Shown here: piece after piece, positions 25,277-34,188 of the stretch
How the letters are laid out: each line of letters begins with the position of its first letter
How positions within the stretch are numbered: position 1 is the first letter of the stretch
Assembly (NCBI GenBank): GCA_040756995.1
Contig: JBFLYK010000011.1
Span: 1 to 64,000, forward strand
Direction: 5' to 3'
DNA length: 64,000 nucleotides
DNA from: BP-133 sp040756995
GTDB taxonomy: Bacteria > Actinomycetota > Acidimicrobiia > IMCC26256 > BP-133
The notes under the pieces: model-generated
What the model was told of the DNA's origin: nothing
The model's input: only the letters and a program-made list of their open reading frames with translations
Databases searched by the model: none
Program-made: the position numbers and the translations under genes

Positions 25277-26313
25277 GCGGCACCCGGCTGGTTGCTGCCG
25301 GCGAGACGGGTGGTCCGGGCGGCCCAGAATGCCTCGTTTCCGTGCTCGCAGCTCCAGGCGAGCAAGCGCCGGGTGAAGCGGTGCAGGTCGAGTTCGTGGG
25401 TGACCCCGATCGCGCCGTGCACTTGGTGGGCACAGCGCGAGACCTCCCGGCCCGCTCGGGACGTCCAGGTCACAGCGCTGGCGACCGCGAACGGGTCACT
25501 GCTCGCGACCGCCGCAGCGCAAGCTATCTGGGCCCCTCGAAGCCAACCTTCGACGTCTGCGAGATGCTGCTGGATCGCCTGAAAGGCGCGAAGTGGTCGG
25601 CCGAATTGGACCCGATCCGTGGCATACTGGACTGTCATCTCCCGAACCCGTCGAAGCGCTCCGCACATGGCGACGGAACGGCAGAGAGCGGCTCGCTCGA
25701 GCAGGTGGTCCACCGTCGCCTCGGATACCGGATCGGACACAAAGCCGGACGCAATCACCGTGGCATCGAAGTGCACGTGACCTCGAGGCTCAGCGGCCAG
25801 GTTCTCGGCTGCATCGACGGAGACGCCAACGGCATCGACGGGCACCATCGCCAGTCGTGTCCCGTCGTCACCCGACGCGAGGACGACCAGGTCAGTTGCG
25901 ACGGGAGCCCAGGCTAGGGACCGCCAAACTCCGGACAGCCTCCACCCGTCGCCGGATCTGGACAAGCGCAAGGGGCTTCGCACTGTCCGGGGGACGGTGA
26001 CAGTCGGCAGGCGAGAATGCTCGATGGAGTGCTGAGCAAGATGTGCCAGCCCCACGCGGCTTAAGAGCCAGGGCGCCAGCGCGGTCGCTTCGACCAGTGG
26101 CACAGAGCTCCCGGCATACCCGGCTGCGGCCAGGACAGCGCCGAGGTCGGCCAGCGCTCCGCCCGGGCCACCCAGTTCCTCCGCCACGCCGACGAAGGCG
26201 AAGCCGAGGCCCTGAAGAACGGTCCAGGCTTCCGACCATGGCTCTCGCGCAGCCCCGCCCAGTGCCTCTTCAACGGTCTTCTGGATGAGGTCACGGTCGT
26301 TCGCGTCGTTCAC
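25264..26313 (-). CDS. Acyl-CoA dehydrogenase, short beta-type subunit
   Basis: 349 residues, shorter than usual, with poor conservation of the flavin motif: the TEPxxGSD element is missing and replaced by a region like VPRTVRSPLRLSRSGDGWRLSG. The C-terminal domain is recognisable (DRVQFGRPLRAFQAIQQHLAD, CAHQVHGAIGVTHELDLHRF). This pattern fits the non-FAD-motif partner of heterotetrameric acyl-CoA dehydrogenases such as FadE27/FadE29 of steroid catabolism. It overlaps the alpha-type gene at 26310 by four bases, so the two are likely subunits of one enzyme. Confidence 0.88.
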   Translation of the reverse strand: MNDANDRDLIQKTVEEALGGAAREPWSEAWTVLQGLGFAFVGVAEELGGPGGALADLGAVLAAAGYAGSSVPLVEATALAPWLLSRVGLAHLAQHSIEHSRLPTVTVPRTVRSPLRLSRSGDGWRLSGVWRSLAWAPVATDLVVLASGDDGTRLAMVPVDAVGVSVDAAENLAAEPRGHVHFDATVIASGFVSDPVSEATVDHLLERAALCRSVAMCGALRRVREMTVQYATDRVQFGRPLRAFQAIQQHLADVEGWLRGAQIACAAAVASSDPFAVASAVTWTSRAGREVSRCAHQVHGAIGVTHELDLHRFTRRLLAWSCEHGNEAFWAARTTRLAGSNQPGAAWRS

Positions 26314-27440
26314 TTCACCAGCTCCTTGGCAACGATCCCGCGCAAGATCTCATTCGCTCCGCCCCGCAACGTGAAGGTCGGCGCGGCGTACGACGCGGCC
26401 GCCACCAGCGCCGGCCAGGGTTCGGAGTCGCCCGGGGACGGCTCGAACGGGCTGTGGCTGCGAGCGATCTCCACGATCTCCTGCTCCAGTTTGGTGCCGA
26501 ACAACTTCACGAGGGCTGCCAGCCCAGCCGGAGCCGTCCCCAGGGTGTCCATCTCCCGCGCCACCTGGCGTGACATTTGACGCAGTACCCATGTTCGGGC
26601 GACGAGGTCACCGGCTGGCACCGCCAAGATCTCGCCGCCGGTCCGCATCGCCTGTTCAAGGAGACCGTCGAGGACGAGGGCCGACGACAGGATCCGCTCC
26701 GGTCCGCTCCGCTCGAAGGCGAGTTGGCTCGTGATCTGAGGCCAGCCCTCGTCAACCGTCCCGACAACCCGCTCATCGGGCACGAAGACCCCGTCGAGCA
26801 GCAACTCGTTGAAGTGGTGTTCCCCTTCCATGTCGATGATGGGCCGCACGGCAACGCCCTCGGCGTCCATGTCGATGATGAACTCCGTAAGTCCGTCGTG
26901 CTTGTCGCCCCCAGTCGCCGTCCGAGCGAGGATGTATCCGAAGTCGGCGCGGTGAGCGTGGCTGACCCAGATCTTGCCGCCGGTGATCCGCCAACCGTCG
27001 GTGACTGGCTCGGCACGGGTGCGCAACCCGGCCAGGTCGGAACCGGTGTCAGGCTCGCTCAACCCGACACAGAACACGATCTCGCAGCGGATGATCCGAG
27101 GCAGGAACTCATGCTTGATGGCTTCAGAGCCGTGGTGCAGGAGAGCAGGGCCGATCTGCCGGTCGGCGATCCAGTGAGCCGCGACCGGGGCGCCGGCGAA
27201 GAGGAGCTCCTCGGTCACCACCATCCGCTCGACGTTCGACCGCTCCGCGCCGCCGTAGGTCGAGGGCCAAGTCGCCCCGACCCAGCCCGCGTCAGCGAGC
27301 CGCCGGCTGAAGCCGAGGTCAAAGCTCCGCAGCCAGCTGTCACAGCGGGGCTTCCAGCCGTGCTCTGCTCGATCCGCGTCGAGGAAGTCTCTGATTTCGG
27401 CGCGCAGCAGCCCGACGTTGCACTCGTCATATTGCGTCAT
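26310..27440 (-). CDS. Acyl-CoA dehydrogenase, alpha-type subunit
   Basis: 376 residues. It carries the canonical flavin motif GLSEPDTGSDLAGLRTRAE (about 135), VSHAHRADFGYIL and, at the C-terminus, FTLRGGANEILRGIVAKEL. The N-terminus has WVGATWPSTYGGAERS, as in FadE26/FadE28-like subunits. It is paired by a four-base overlap with the short partner at 25264, suggesting an alpha2beta2 enzyme that dehydrogenates a branched or ring-attached acyl-CoA. Overlaps the CoA-transferase gene at 27437 by four bases. Confidence 0.93.
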   Translation of the reverse strand: MTQYDECNVGLLRAEIRDFLDADRAEHGWKPRCDSWLRSFDLGFSRRLADAGWVGATWPSTYGGAERSNVERMVVTEELLFAGAPVAAHWIADRQIGPALLHHGSEAIKHEFLPRIIRCEIVFCVGLSEPDTGSDLAGLRTRAEPVTDGWRITGGKIWVSHAHRADFGYILARTATGGDKHDGLTEFIIDMDAEGVAVRPIIDMEGEHHFNELLLDGVFVPDERVVGTVDEGWPQITSQLAFERSGPERILSSALVLDGLLEQAMRTGGEILAVPAGDLVARTWVLRQMSRQVAREMDTLGTAPAGLAALVKLFGTKLEQEIVEIARSHSPFEPSPGDSEPWPALVAAASYAAPTFTLRGGANEILRGIVAKELVK

Positions 27441-28504
27441 CGATGGTCATCCTCACGGTCGGGGTGCCGCGGCGGTGGGCGCAGTTGCTGCCCGCCATAG
27501 CCGAAGTTCGGCAGCGGATATCCGTGGGTCGCCCGATAGGCTGTCGGGTCGGCCATTGCTTCGCCCGGCCGGCGAACAAGCGCTGCCGGCACGCCGGCGG
27601 CGATGAGCTTGTCGGCCCAACTCTTCGCATCATCCTGTTCGAACACGGCGCGCAGGCCGGCAGCGATCTCCGATCCCCGCTCCTGCCGCTCTGCCCACCC
27701 GAGCCCCCGTAGGTGCTCGACCGGACCGCCCACAAGGTCGCAGAACGCACCCCAGAACTTGTCTTCGACAGCGGCGACGGCCACTCGACGCCCGTCGCGG
27801 CACCGATACACATCGTTGGCCGGGTCGAGATGTGCGGTGATCGGACCCCCCTCTCCCGGGCGTGCCCGGATACCCACCCATGAGAGCAGCGCGTCATAGA
27901 TGGGAACGACGAGTCGAGCACCACCGCCTCCGTTGGACCGAGCGAACAGTGCGGCCAAAATGCTGGACGTGGCGATGGCCGCTCCTGCGAGGTCGCCGAG
28001 TGGGAGCCCGGGCCGATCACCCGGCCCGCCAGCACCCCAGCTCCCAGGGATCTCGAGAACGCCGCTTTGAGCCAGGAACAGCAGATCATGACTCGGCTCA
28101 TCCCGCTGGGCCCCGTCTGGGTCGTAACCGACGAGCGAGCAGTAGATGAGATTCGGGTTGATGGGCCGGACATCGCTCTCGCCGAGTCCGAGCCGGTCCG
28201 CCACACCGGGTCGGAACCCTTCGATGAGGACGTCGGCGCTTCTCACCATGTCGAGAGCGATGCTGCCGTCCTCCCCCTTGAGGTCGAGGATAACGGAGTT
28301 CTTTCCGGCATTGACCGCGTCGAATACCCTTCCGCCGTACAGGGTCCGCGCTGGATCACCTCCCGGCGGCTCGATCTTCGTGACCTCCGCGCCGAGTGCG
28401 ACCAGCCACTGGCCACAAGCCGGGCCAGGTAGCAGCGAAGCGAACTCGACGACCTTGATTTCCTCAAGCGGCAGCTTGCCGGCCGCTCCGGTTCGGGGAC
28501 TCAC
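27437..28504 (-). CDS. CaiB/BaiF family CoA-transferase
   Basis: 355 residues, a class III CoA-transferase. N-terminal EEIKVVEFASLLPGPACGQWL, GAEVTKIEPPGGDPART, then AGKNSVILDLKGEDG and DVLIEGFRPGVADRLGLG. The catalytic Asp lies in RPGLPLGDLAGAAIATSSIL (about residue 170). It moves CoA between a donor thioester and a pathway carboxylate, or acts as a racemase-type relative. Four-base overlaps on both sides place it centrally in operon I. It is one of three CaiB-like proteins there. Confidence 0.93.
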   Translation of the reverse strand: MSPRTGAAGKLPLEEIKVVEFASLLPGPACGQWLVALGAEVTKIEPPGGDPARTLYGGRVFDAVNAGKNSVILDLKGEDGSIALDMVRSADVLIEGFRPGVADRLGLGESDVRPINPNLIYCSLVGYDPDGAQRDEPSHDLLFLAQSGVLEIPGSWGAGGPGDRPGLPLGDLAGAAIATSSILAALFARSNGGGGARLVVPIYDALLSWVGIRARPGEGGPITAHLDPANDVYRCRDGRRVAVAAVEDKFWGAFCDLVGGPVEHLRGLGWAERQERGSEIAAGLRAVFEQDDAKSWADKLIAAGVPAALVRRPGEAMADPTAYRATHGYPLPNFGYGGQQLRPPPRHPDREDDHR

Positions 28505-28914
28505 GACGCGCTGGTCGGCCGGAAGACGGGCACCGCGAGGCCGTCCTCCTCGCGGAAGGTGAGTTCCACCGCCTGACCGATCTTAACGGTGTCGGGATCG
28601 CCTTCGATGTTGGCCAGGAGCCGGACGCCTTCGTCAAGATCGACGAGGGCCACGGCATAGGGCAGCCGTTCGTTGAAGGGAGGAGCTCCGTTTTGCCGGA
28701 TCACCGTGATGGCATACACGGTGGCCCGTCCGCTGGTGGCGCGCCATTCGATATCCGTTGACCAGCAACGTGGGCAGAAGGGCCGTGGATAATGGAAGGG
28801 CCGGTCGCACGAGGTGCACCATCGCACAACAAGTTCCCCTCCGGCCGCTCGGTCCCAGAACTCAGCCGAGTCGGCATCAACCTTCAGGGTGGTCCTCTTC
28901 GGTTCGGAACTCAC
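28501..28914 (-). CDS. DUF35 OB-fold/zinc-ribbon acyl-CoA partner protein
   Basis: 137 residues. The zinc ribbon has two Cys pairs in VVRWCTSCDRPFHYPRPFCP and CPRC. The OB-fold strands follow (GRATVYAITVIRQNG, PYAVALVDLDEGVRLLANI). DUF35 proteins bind beside thiolase-like enzymes, the known example being ChsH2 with the aldolase Ltp2. Its start overlaps the stop of the thiolase-like gene by four bases, which argues strongly for a complex of the two products. Confidence 0.92.
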   Translation of the reverse strand: MSSEPKRTTLKVDADSAEFWDRAAGGELVVRWCTSCDRPFHYPRPFCPRCWSTDIEWRATSGRATVYAITVIRQNGAPPFNERLPYAVALVDLDEGVRLLANIEGDPDTVKIGQAVELTFREEDGLAVPVFRPTSAS

Positions 28915-30062
28915 CTGTCCACCCCCAGCAGTACGGTCCCGCAGGCCGACAGGGAACCACCCGTGCCGTGGCAGAGTGCTACTTCAGCTCCAGCCACTTG
29001 TCGAGCCCCGGCTTCCCCCCGCAGCTGTCGGACCGCTTCGATCAGAAGAAAGATGCCGCGCATGCCCGGATGGTTGGACGACAACCCTCCTCCGTCGGTG
29101 TTGGTTGGCAAGCTCCCACCGACGCGCAGGCTACCGTCCATTGCCAACTTGCCCGCTTCACCCGCGCCGCAGAAGCCGAGGGCCTCCAATGTGAGCAGCA
29201 CGGTGATCGTGAATGAGTCGTAGACCTCGGCCACGTCGACGTCTGCCGGCCCCAGCCCAGCCTGAGTGAACGCCTGCTGGCCGGAGCGGCGAGCGAAGTC
29301 GAGGTCAGCGAGGTCCGGTAGCTGGGTCATCGAGATGTGGCTTGTCGCGGAACCCGCGCCGAGAACGCGGACCGGTGGTTTGGGCAGGTCGGAAGCTCGC
29401 TCCTCCCGGACGAGCACGACGGCACCACCTCCATCGGTGATCACGCAGCAGTCCAAGAGGTGCAGAGGGTCAGCCACGAGGCGGGAGTCGAGCACGTCGT
29501 CGATGGTCATCGGCTCCTGATAGAGCGCCAAGGGGTTCAGGCCTGCGTTCGCCCGTGTGCTGACGGCAACGGCAGCGAGCGCCTCTGGGCCTGCACCGTA
29601 CTGGTAGAGATACCGGGAGGCAGCAAGGGCATACTCCCCGACGAGCGTGCAACCGTAGGGGGCGTCGAACTGGGCCGGGCCCGAGGGGCGGTTCCGCAGT
29701 CGGCCGGTGCCCAGACTTCGGCCCCGTTGCGACCGTTGCGCGCTCCCGTAGGTGAGAAGCGCCACGTCGCAGAGCCCTGCTTCGAGGGCGGCTACGGCAT
29801 GCTGCACGTACACCTCCCAGGCCGCCCCCCCGAGATGGGTCGAATCGATGTAGCGGGGCTGGAGTCCGAGGTACTCTCCGATTCGGATGCCGTACAGCTC
29901 CGGGCTGACTGCGCAACTGAAGATTCCGTCGACATCCCGCGGTGTCAGATGAGCATCAGCCAACGCTCGTGCTGCTGCCTGCTGAGCCAGCCCCAGGTCG
30001 GTCGAACCGGGAACGATCCCGTAGTCAGACTCTGCGACGCCAGCCACGATAACTTCAGTCAT
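28911..30062 (-). CDS. Thiolase-fold protein lacking the nucleophilic Cys (Ltp2-like)
   Basis: 383 residues from ATG 30062, with AAGGAG upstream. It has the thiolase/SCP-x fold: VIVAGVAESDYG, LDCCVITDGGGAVVLV, VAEVYDSFTITVLLTLEALG and CHGTGGSLSACG at the end. Where true thiolases have Cys in NACASG, this protein reads STHLGGAAWEVYVQHA, like the steroid side-chain aldolase Ltp2. So it probably performs retro-aldol cleavage of a beta-hydroxyacyl-CoA with its DUF35 partner and not thiolysis (inference from the missing residue). It overlaps the CoA-transferase gene at 30055 by 8 bp. Confidence 0.88.
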   Translation of the reverse strand: MTEVIVAGVAESDYGIVPGSTDLGLAQQAAARALADAHLTPRDVDGIFSCAVSPELYGIRIGEYLGLQPRYIDSTHLGGAAWEVYVQHAVAALEAGLCDVALLTYGSAQRSQRGRSLGTGRLRNRPSGPAQFDAPYGCTLVGEYALAASRYLYQYGAGPEALAAVAVSTRANAGLNPLALYQEPMTIDDVLDSRLVADPLHLLDCCVITDGGGAVVLVREERASDLPKPPVRVLGAGSATSHISMTQLPDLADLDFARRSGQQAFTQAGLGPADVDVAEVYDSFTITVLLTLEALGFCGAGEAGKLAMDGSLRVGGSLPTNTDGGGLSSNHPGMRGIFLLIEAVRQLRGEAGARQVAGAEVALCHGTGGSLSACGTVLLGVDR

Positions 30063-31176
30063 GCTCGCATCTCCTTTCGGGGGCGGCATCACGCGGTGCA
30101 CGCAACAGCTCCTCAGCGCCTTCTCCCAAAGCCGGCGGCCGGCCGTCGCAGCGTGGGGCTACGCCATCGAGGAGCCAGGGCACGTGAAACCGCGCCACAG
30201 GACCGAGCAAAGGATGGTCGATCTCCTCAGCCACACCTCTGACGCGGGCGCGCTCCGCTCGAGCCGCGTCCTCCGCCGTGATGACCGGCGCGGTATGTAA
30301 CCCGCCGGCACGAAAAGCTCGGGCGACCTCGGCGCTTGAGCGGCTCTTGGACCACTCAGCCAGCAGATCCCGGGACGTCAGGCCTAGCCCGGCTACGACG
30401 GTTAGGGCCTTGGCCGGATCACCGCCCACTGCCAGCCATCCCCCGTCGTCGACGGGCAGCACGACCTGCCAGTCCCCATCAGAACCTCCGTGCTCTGGAC
30501 GAAGGCCAACGGGAGAGGTGTGTCGAAAGAACGCCCGGTCGAGCTGCCAGGTGACCGCTTTGACCTGAGAGCAGATGACGTGCACGCCGACCCCTGTTCG
30601 GGCGCGACGGACCAGCGCAGCAAGGAGGCCGAGGAGCCCAACCGTACCACCATTCGGGTCACCCCAACCCGTCTCGAGCATGCCAACGGCACGACTACCC
30701 TCAACGGGAGTCGCCAGGATTTCAAGGCCACCCATTCCTGTGAAGACCGGTGCGTAGCCCCGGAGGTCGCCGAGGGCGTCGCCGGGATGGAGAGCCGGCA
30801 GTGACAGGACGCAGACCGCCGGATTCCTATCCGACAGGACCCTGTAGCCGAGACCGAGCCGTTCGAGCGCCCCGGGGGCCATATTCTCGACGAGGACGTC
30901 TACGTCATCGAGAAGCTCAAGCACCACCATCCGCCCCTCGGACGTCGACAGATCAGCGGTCACGGAGCGCTTGCCCGCATTGAGTTGCGCGAAGTAGGGG
31001 TTGTCTTCTTGCCCTACGCCGTCGATCTTTCGGCCAGCAACTCGGGGCGCTGGGAGCAGGCGCATGGTGTCGAGATGGTTGGGCGACTCGATCCGGATCA
31101 CTTCAGCCCCGAGGGATCGCAGGAACAAGCCGACGAGGGGGCCGCTCCAGTTCCCTCCGAGCTCGAGAACTCTCAT
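30055..31176 (-). CDS. CaiB/BaiF family CoA-transferase
   Basis: 373 residues. It opens MRVLELGGNWSGPLVGLFL, then GAEVIRIESPNHLDTMR, NAGKRSVTADLSTSEG and DVLVENMAPGALERLGLG. The catalytic Asp is kept in GWGDPNGGTVGLLGLLAAL (about 173). It probably exchanges CoA between substrates of the pathway. The start overlaps the next gene upstream by four bases, so it may form a heteromer with that CaiB-like protein, which lacks the Asp. Confidence 0.92.
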   Translation of the reverse strand: MRVLELGGNWSGPLVGLFLRSLGAEVIRIESPNHLDTMRLLPAPRVAGRKIDGVGQEDNPYFAQLNAGKRSVTADLSTSEGRMVVLELLDDVDVLVENMAPGALERLGLGYRVLSDRNPAVCVLSLPALHPGDALGDLRGYAPVFTGMGGLEILATPVEGSRAVGMLETGWGDPNGGTVGLLGLLAALVRRARTGVGVHVICSQVKAVTWQLDRAFFRHTSPVGLRPEHGGSDGDWQVVLPVDDGGWLAVGGDPAKALTVVAGLGLTSRDLLAEWSKSRSSAEVARAFRAGGLHTAPVITAEDAARAERARVRGVAEEIDHPLLGPVARFHVPWLLDGVAPRCDGRPPALGEGAEELLRAPRDAAPERRCEHD

Positions 31177-32186
31177 CGGGACGCAACCTCCGGAATCTCA
31201 ATCAACCATGGCAGCGGGAGAGCACCACCGGCTTCATCGGCGCCCGGCATGATGAGAGGCAACAGGCCATCAGGTCCCAGGTCGTCGAACGAGAGGAAGG
31301 GAGCGGCGACGAGGTCGCCCGTCATGCTCAGCTCGAGCAGCTCAGCCCTCGTCCGGCCGGCTGCAAAGCGTTCAAGATATCGCCGGTAGCCGTCGCGGGC
31401 GATGAGGCACTCCCGGTACGTCGGGAACCGGTCGGCAAATTCGCTGCCGAGGAGCTTGTGGAGCCGGCAGAGCTGCCGTTGGTTCGCGATCTGGAGGTAG
31501 ATCGGACCGTCGGCCGCGTCGACAATCTCGCCGAGCATCAGGGTTGAACCGATCCCTCGACCCCCGGGTCGGGACTGCTCGGTCCAGGAACCACCGTAGT
31601 AGCGGAGGAAGATCCGGTACGTTCCCGTCTGGGCCAGAACCAGATCTGCTTCCGAGACGTCGACATGCCTGGGTGCCTGGTCGGCGGGCTTGGTGGCCCG
31701 CTGCCACAGGCACCACAGTCCGGCCGAGGCCGCGTGCACGGCAGCCAACGTGCTCGGCAGACCCGCCGGCACCGGAGACGGAGAGCCCCCGGGCGCCCCG
31801 GTCGACCACAACACACCGGAGTGGGCTTGAACGACCAACTCGGGAGGGTTGGGGACTCCCTGATCCCGCCCGAGGCCGGTGACCGATACCAGCACGGGCG
31901 GATCGGCGAGGGAAGCGACAGCCTCGACCACAACGGGATCATCGAGGTCTTCGATCACAAGGTCCATGCCGGCGAGTGCGGCCGGAAGCGCGGGTTGACT
32001 CGATGTCGTCGTCGTCTTTCCCCAGTCGCAGGACGGCGGCACACCTCGGCGGCGAAGTCCGAGATCAACCCTGGTCACCGCCGCTCCCAGCCCGTGGAAG
32101 CACTTGCCGGCGAAGGCGCCGCGCAATGAGCAGCTCACCTCGGCGACTCGCACCCCGGCGAGAAGGTCGACCCGCAGCCCGGTCAT
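31173..32186 (-). CDS. CaiB-like protein without the catalytic Asp
   Basis: 337 residues from ATG 32186 with GGAGGAG just upstream; the frame to 32510 is open but unlike the family. The CaiB pattern is recognisable (LLAGVRVAEVSCSLRGAFAG, GLGAAVTRVDLG, VVQAHSGVLWSTG, AAVHAASAGLWCLWQRA), but the site corresponding to the catalytic GD reads GLPSTLAAVHAA. It is therefore probably a structural or regulatory subunit. It is the first gene of operon I, followed by an active-type CaiB with a four-base overlap, as in two-subunit class III transferases such as BbsEF. Site D lies 26 bp upstream. Confidence 0.85.
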   Translation of the reverse strand: MTGLRVDLLAGVRVAEVSCSLRGAFAGKCFHGLGAAVTRVDLGLRRRGVPPSCDWGKTTTTSSQPALPAALAGMDLVIEDLDDPVVVEAVASLADPPVLVSVTGLGRDQGVPNPPELVVQAHSGVLWSTGAPGGSPSPVPAGLPSTLAAVHAASAGLWCLWQRATKPADQAPRHVDVSEADLVLAQTGTYRIFLRYYGGSWTEQSRPGGRGIGSTLMLGEIVDAADGPIYLQIANQRQLCRLHKLLGSEFADRFPTYRECLIARDGYRRYLERFAAGRTRAELLELSMTGDLVAAPFLSFDDLGPDGLLPLIMPGADEAGGALPLPWLIEIPEVASR

Positions 32187-32211
32187 TCTCCTCCGATCGA
32201 ACACGTACAAT

Positions 32212-32220
32212 GAGTATAAG
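32212..32220 (+). promoter_or_regulatory. RRGTRTAAK site D in a divergent promoter gap
   Basis: GAGTATAAG in the 76-bp gap between operon I (leftward, start 32186) and the crotonase gene (rightward, start 32263). Read leftward, TATACT is a good -10 candidate, so binding here could control both directions. Confidence 0.55.
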
Positions 32221-32262
32221 TAATCTGTGGTGGCGATGCACGATCGAGAGTGAGAGTCGAAG

Positions 32263-33036
32263 ATGGCAACGAACCCCGCAGCGATTGCGTTGGCGAGGGA
32301 TGGCGGAGTGGTCACCCTGCGCCTTATCAACCCGGGGCGCCGTAACGCCCTCGGGGCAGCTGCAGCCAGCGAGTTCCGTGACGCCTTCGCCGATCTGGCC
32401 AGCGACCGATCGGTTGCCGCGTTGATTCTGGCGTGCGACGGCGACCACTTCTGCAGCGGGGGGGACCTGGACATGATCCTCGGCTGGTCCGAACTGGAGG
32501 GCGCCGCCATTGCGGATGAGGTACGCCTCTTCTACCGATCGTTCCTTGGCATGCGCCGGCTGCCGTTCCCGGTCGTCGCTGCAGTGAAGGGAGTGGCGCT
32601 CGGTGCGGGGCTCTCACTGATGTTGGCCGCGGATCTGTCCGTGGTTGCCGAGGATGCGCGGTTGGCCGCCACCTTTATTCACCTTGGGATCCATCCCGGG
32701 ATGGGATCGACTTCGTTGTTCTCACAGACGCTCGGCCCTTCGTTGGCCCTTGACTTGCTGCTGACCGGGCGTTCGCTGAGCGGGATGGAAGCCCACGACT
32801 TGCACCTCGCCACCCGTTGTGTCCCGGCGGCCGAGGTTGACACTACGGCGTTGGCGATCGCGAAAACGATCGCCAAACAGCCGGAGGTGGCACGGCTGCT
32901 CAAGCGAACCGTCTACCTGGCCCAGCGGATGGGACCGGAGGACGCCCTCGAAGTCGAGGCGCTGGCTCAGGGCGTCAACATTCCGAGTTGGAAGGTCCGT
33001 GAGCTCCTCGCGCAGGCGACCAAGGGATCCCGCTGA
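32263..33036 (+). CDS. Enoyl-CoA hydratase/isomerase (crotonase) family
   Basis: 257 residues. Motifs: GVVTLRLINPGRRNAL, CDGDHFCSGGDLDMIL (oxyanion hole, about 65) and AVKGVALGAGLSLMLAADL (about 107). The position of the second catalytic Glu reads GIHPGMGSTSLF, so hydratase activity is uncertain and isomerase or another crotonase reaction is possible. It is the only rightward gene of the catabolic island between 20.5 and 60 kb. It is transcribed divergently from operon I and convergently to operon II. Confidence 0.92.
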   Translation: MATNPAAIALARDGGVVTLRLINPGRRNALGAAAASEFRDAFADLASDRSVAALILACDGDHFCSGGDLDMILGWSELEGAAIADEVRLFYRSFLGMRRLPFPVVAAVKGVALGAGLSLMLAADLSVVAEDARLAATFIHLGIHPGMGSTSLFSQTLGPSLALDLLLTGRSLSGMEAHDLHLATRCVPAAEVDTTALAIAKTIAKQPEVARLLKRTVYLAQRMGPEDALEVEALAQGVNIPSWKVRELLAQATKGSR

Positions 33037-33097
33037 TCAGGCCAGGCGCTGCTCAGTACGTCGCGCCGACGCCGGACCGCGAGGCTCATGAGAGGCG

Positions 33098-34171
33098 TCA
33101 GCTCGATGCGTACCCGACGGCCCGTGAGCCGATCGCGACATAGAGGTCTTCGCTGCTCCCTTCAAGCAATTGCGCCTGCTTGGCTCGACGGAAGTACAGC
33201 TGGGGGTCGTACTCCAACATGAACCCGTAGCCGCCGAGGACTTGGCAGGCGCCGGCGGCGACACGCCGATAGGCCTCACCACTCAGCGCCTTCGCCATCG
33301 CCGCCTCTTCCCATGCCGAGCCATCACCGGTCGCGACGGCTCGTGCGGCTTCCCAGACCAGGAGGTCGGCCAACTCAACGTCCGTGGCCATGTCCGCCAA
33401 GCGATGCTTGACCGCCTGGAACGAACCAATGGGTCGACCGAACTGGCGTCGCTCCTTGGCGTAGTCGACGGCGATCTCCAAGACGCGGCGCGCTCCGGCC
33501 ATCATCTCGGCGCAGCGCGCCACCCGCATCTCGGTGAGCACCGTACGAACGGCGTCCGGGTCGACCGGCACGGCGCCCGCCGGCTGCGCCGTCCGCTGCG
33601 CCCAGCTGTAGCTGTCGGTCCCCAGCGCTGGGTACTCCCGGATCTCCAAGCCCTGGTAGGGCTTCGAGTCGAGCGACACGATCGGCTGGACCGCGGTGCC
33701 GCCCAATCCGACGATGTGGTCGGCCTCAGCGCCCCAGGGGACGGTGAGCTGCTCGGGAGTCACCTCAGCCTGAGGGGCCAGGAGGGGATTCCACCAAAGA
33801 TCGGGGATGGCCACGCTGAGCACGGAGCGGCCCTGCAGCGCCGCTCCCACCGCGTCGGTGTCCAGCCCCGGGGCAATTAGCGCCAGGCGGCTGGCCAGAG
33901 CGGTCCCGAACCACGGAACGGGCGCTAGGGCCCGGCCAAACTCCCCTGCGGCGATGACGAACTCGATGACAGTTCCGCCGGACCCACCGATGGCTTCCGG
34001 CAGGCCTATCCCGAGCAGGCCGGCTCTGCCGAGCTTCTCCCACAGCCCCCGGGCCATGCGACCGGTATCGAGGCATGATCGAACGAGTTCGCTCGGACAT
34101 TCCGTCTCAAGGAGCGACCGGGCCGTGTCGCGTAGCATGTGCTGCTCGGGGGACAGCTGTTCCACCGCCAA
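33098..34171 (-). CDS. Acyl-CoA dehydrogenase, beta-type subunit
   Basis: 357 residues. N-terminal EQHMLRDTARSLLETECPS and GLLGIGLPEAIGGSGG. The middle lacks the TEPxxGSD flavin element. The C-terminal part has ERRQFGRPIGSFQAVKHRLAD, CQVLGGYGFMLEYDPQLYF and AKQAQLLEGSSEDLYVAIG. This fits the partner subunit of a heterotetrameric acyl-CoA dehydrogenase. It follows the alpha-type gene 34189-35343 by 17 bp and is the last gene of operon II. Confidence 0.9.
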   Translation of the reverse strand: MAVEQLSPEQHMLRDTARSLLETECPSELVRSCLDTGRMARGLWEKLGRAGLLGIGLPEAIGGSGGTVIEFVIAAGEFGRALAPVPWFGTALASRLALIAPGLDTDAVGAALQGRSVLSVAIPDLWWNPLLAPQAEVTPEQLTVPWGAEADHIVGLGGTAVQPIVSLDSKPYQGLEIREYPALGTDSYSWAQRTAQPAGAVPVDPDAVRTVLTEMRVARCAEMMAGARRVLEIAVDYAKERRQFGRPIGSFQAVKHRLADMATDVELADLLVWEAARAVATGDGSAWEEAAMAKALSGEAYRRVAAGACQVLGGYGFMLEYDPQLYFRRAKQAQLLEGSSEDLYVAIGSRAVGYASS

Positions 34172-34188
34172 TGGTCGTCCTCCGCCTC

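Noticed and set aside
33037..33097. Possible terminator in the convergent gap (GACGCC...GGCGTC)
   Set aside because: Short stem, 16-20-nt loop and no T-run; not enough to call.
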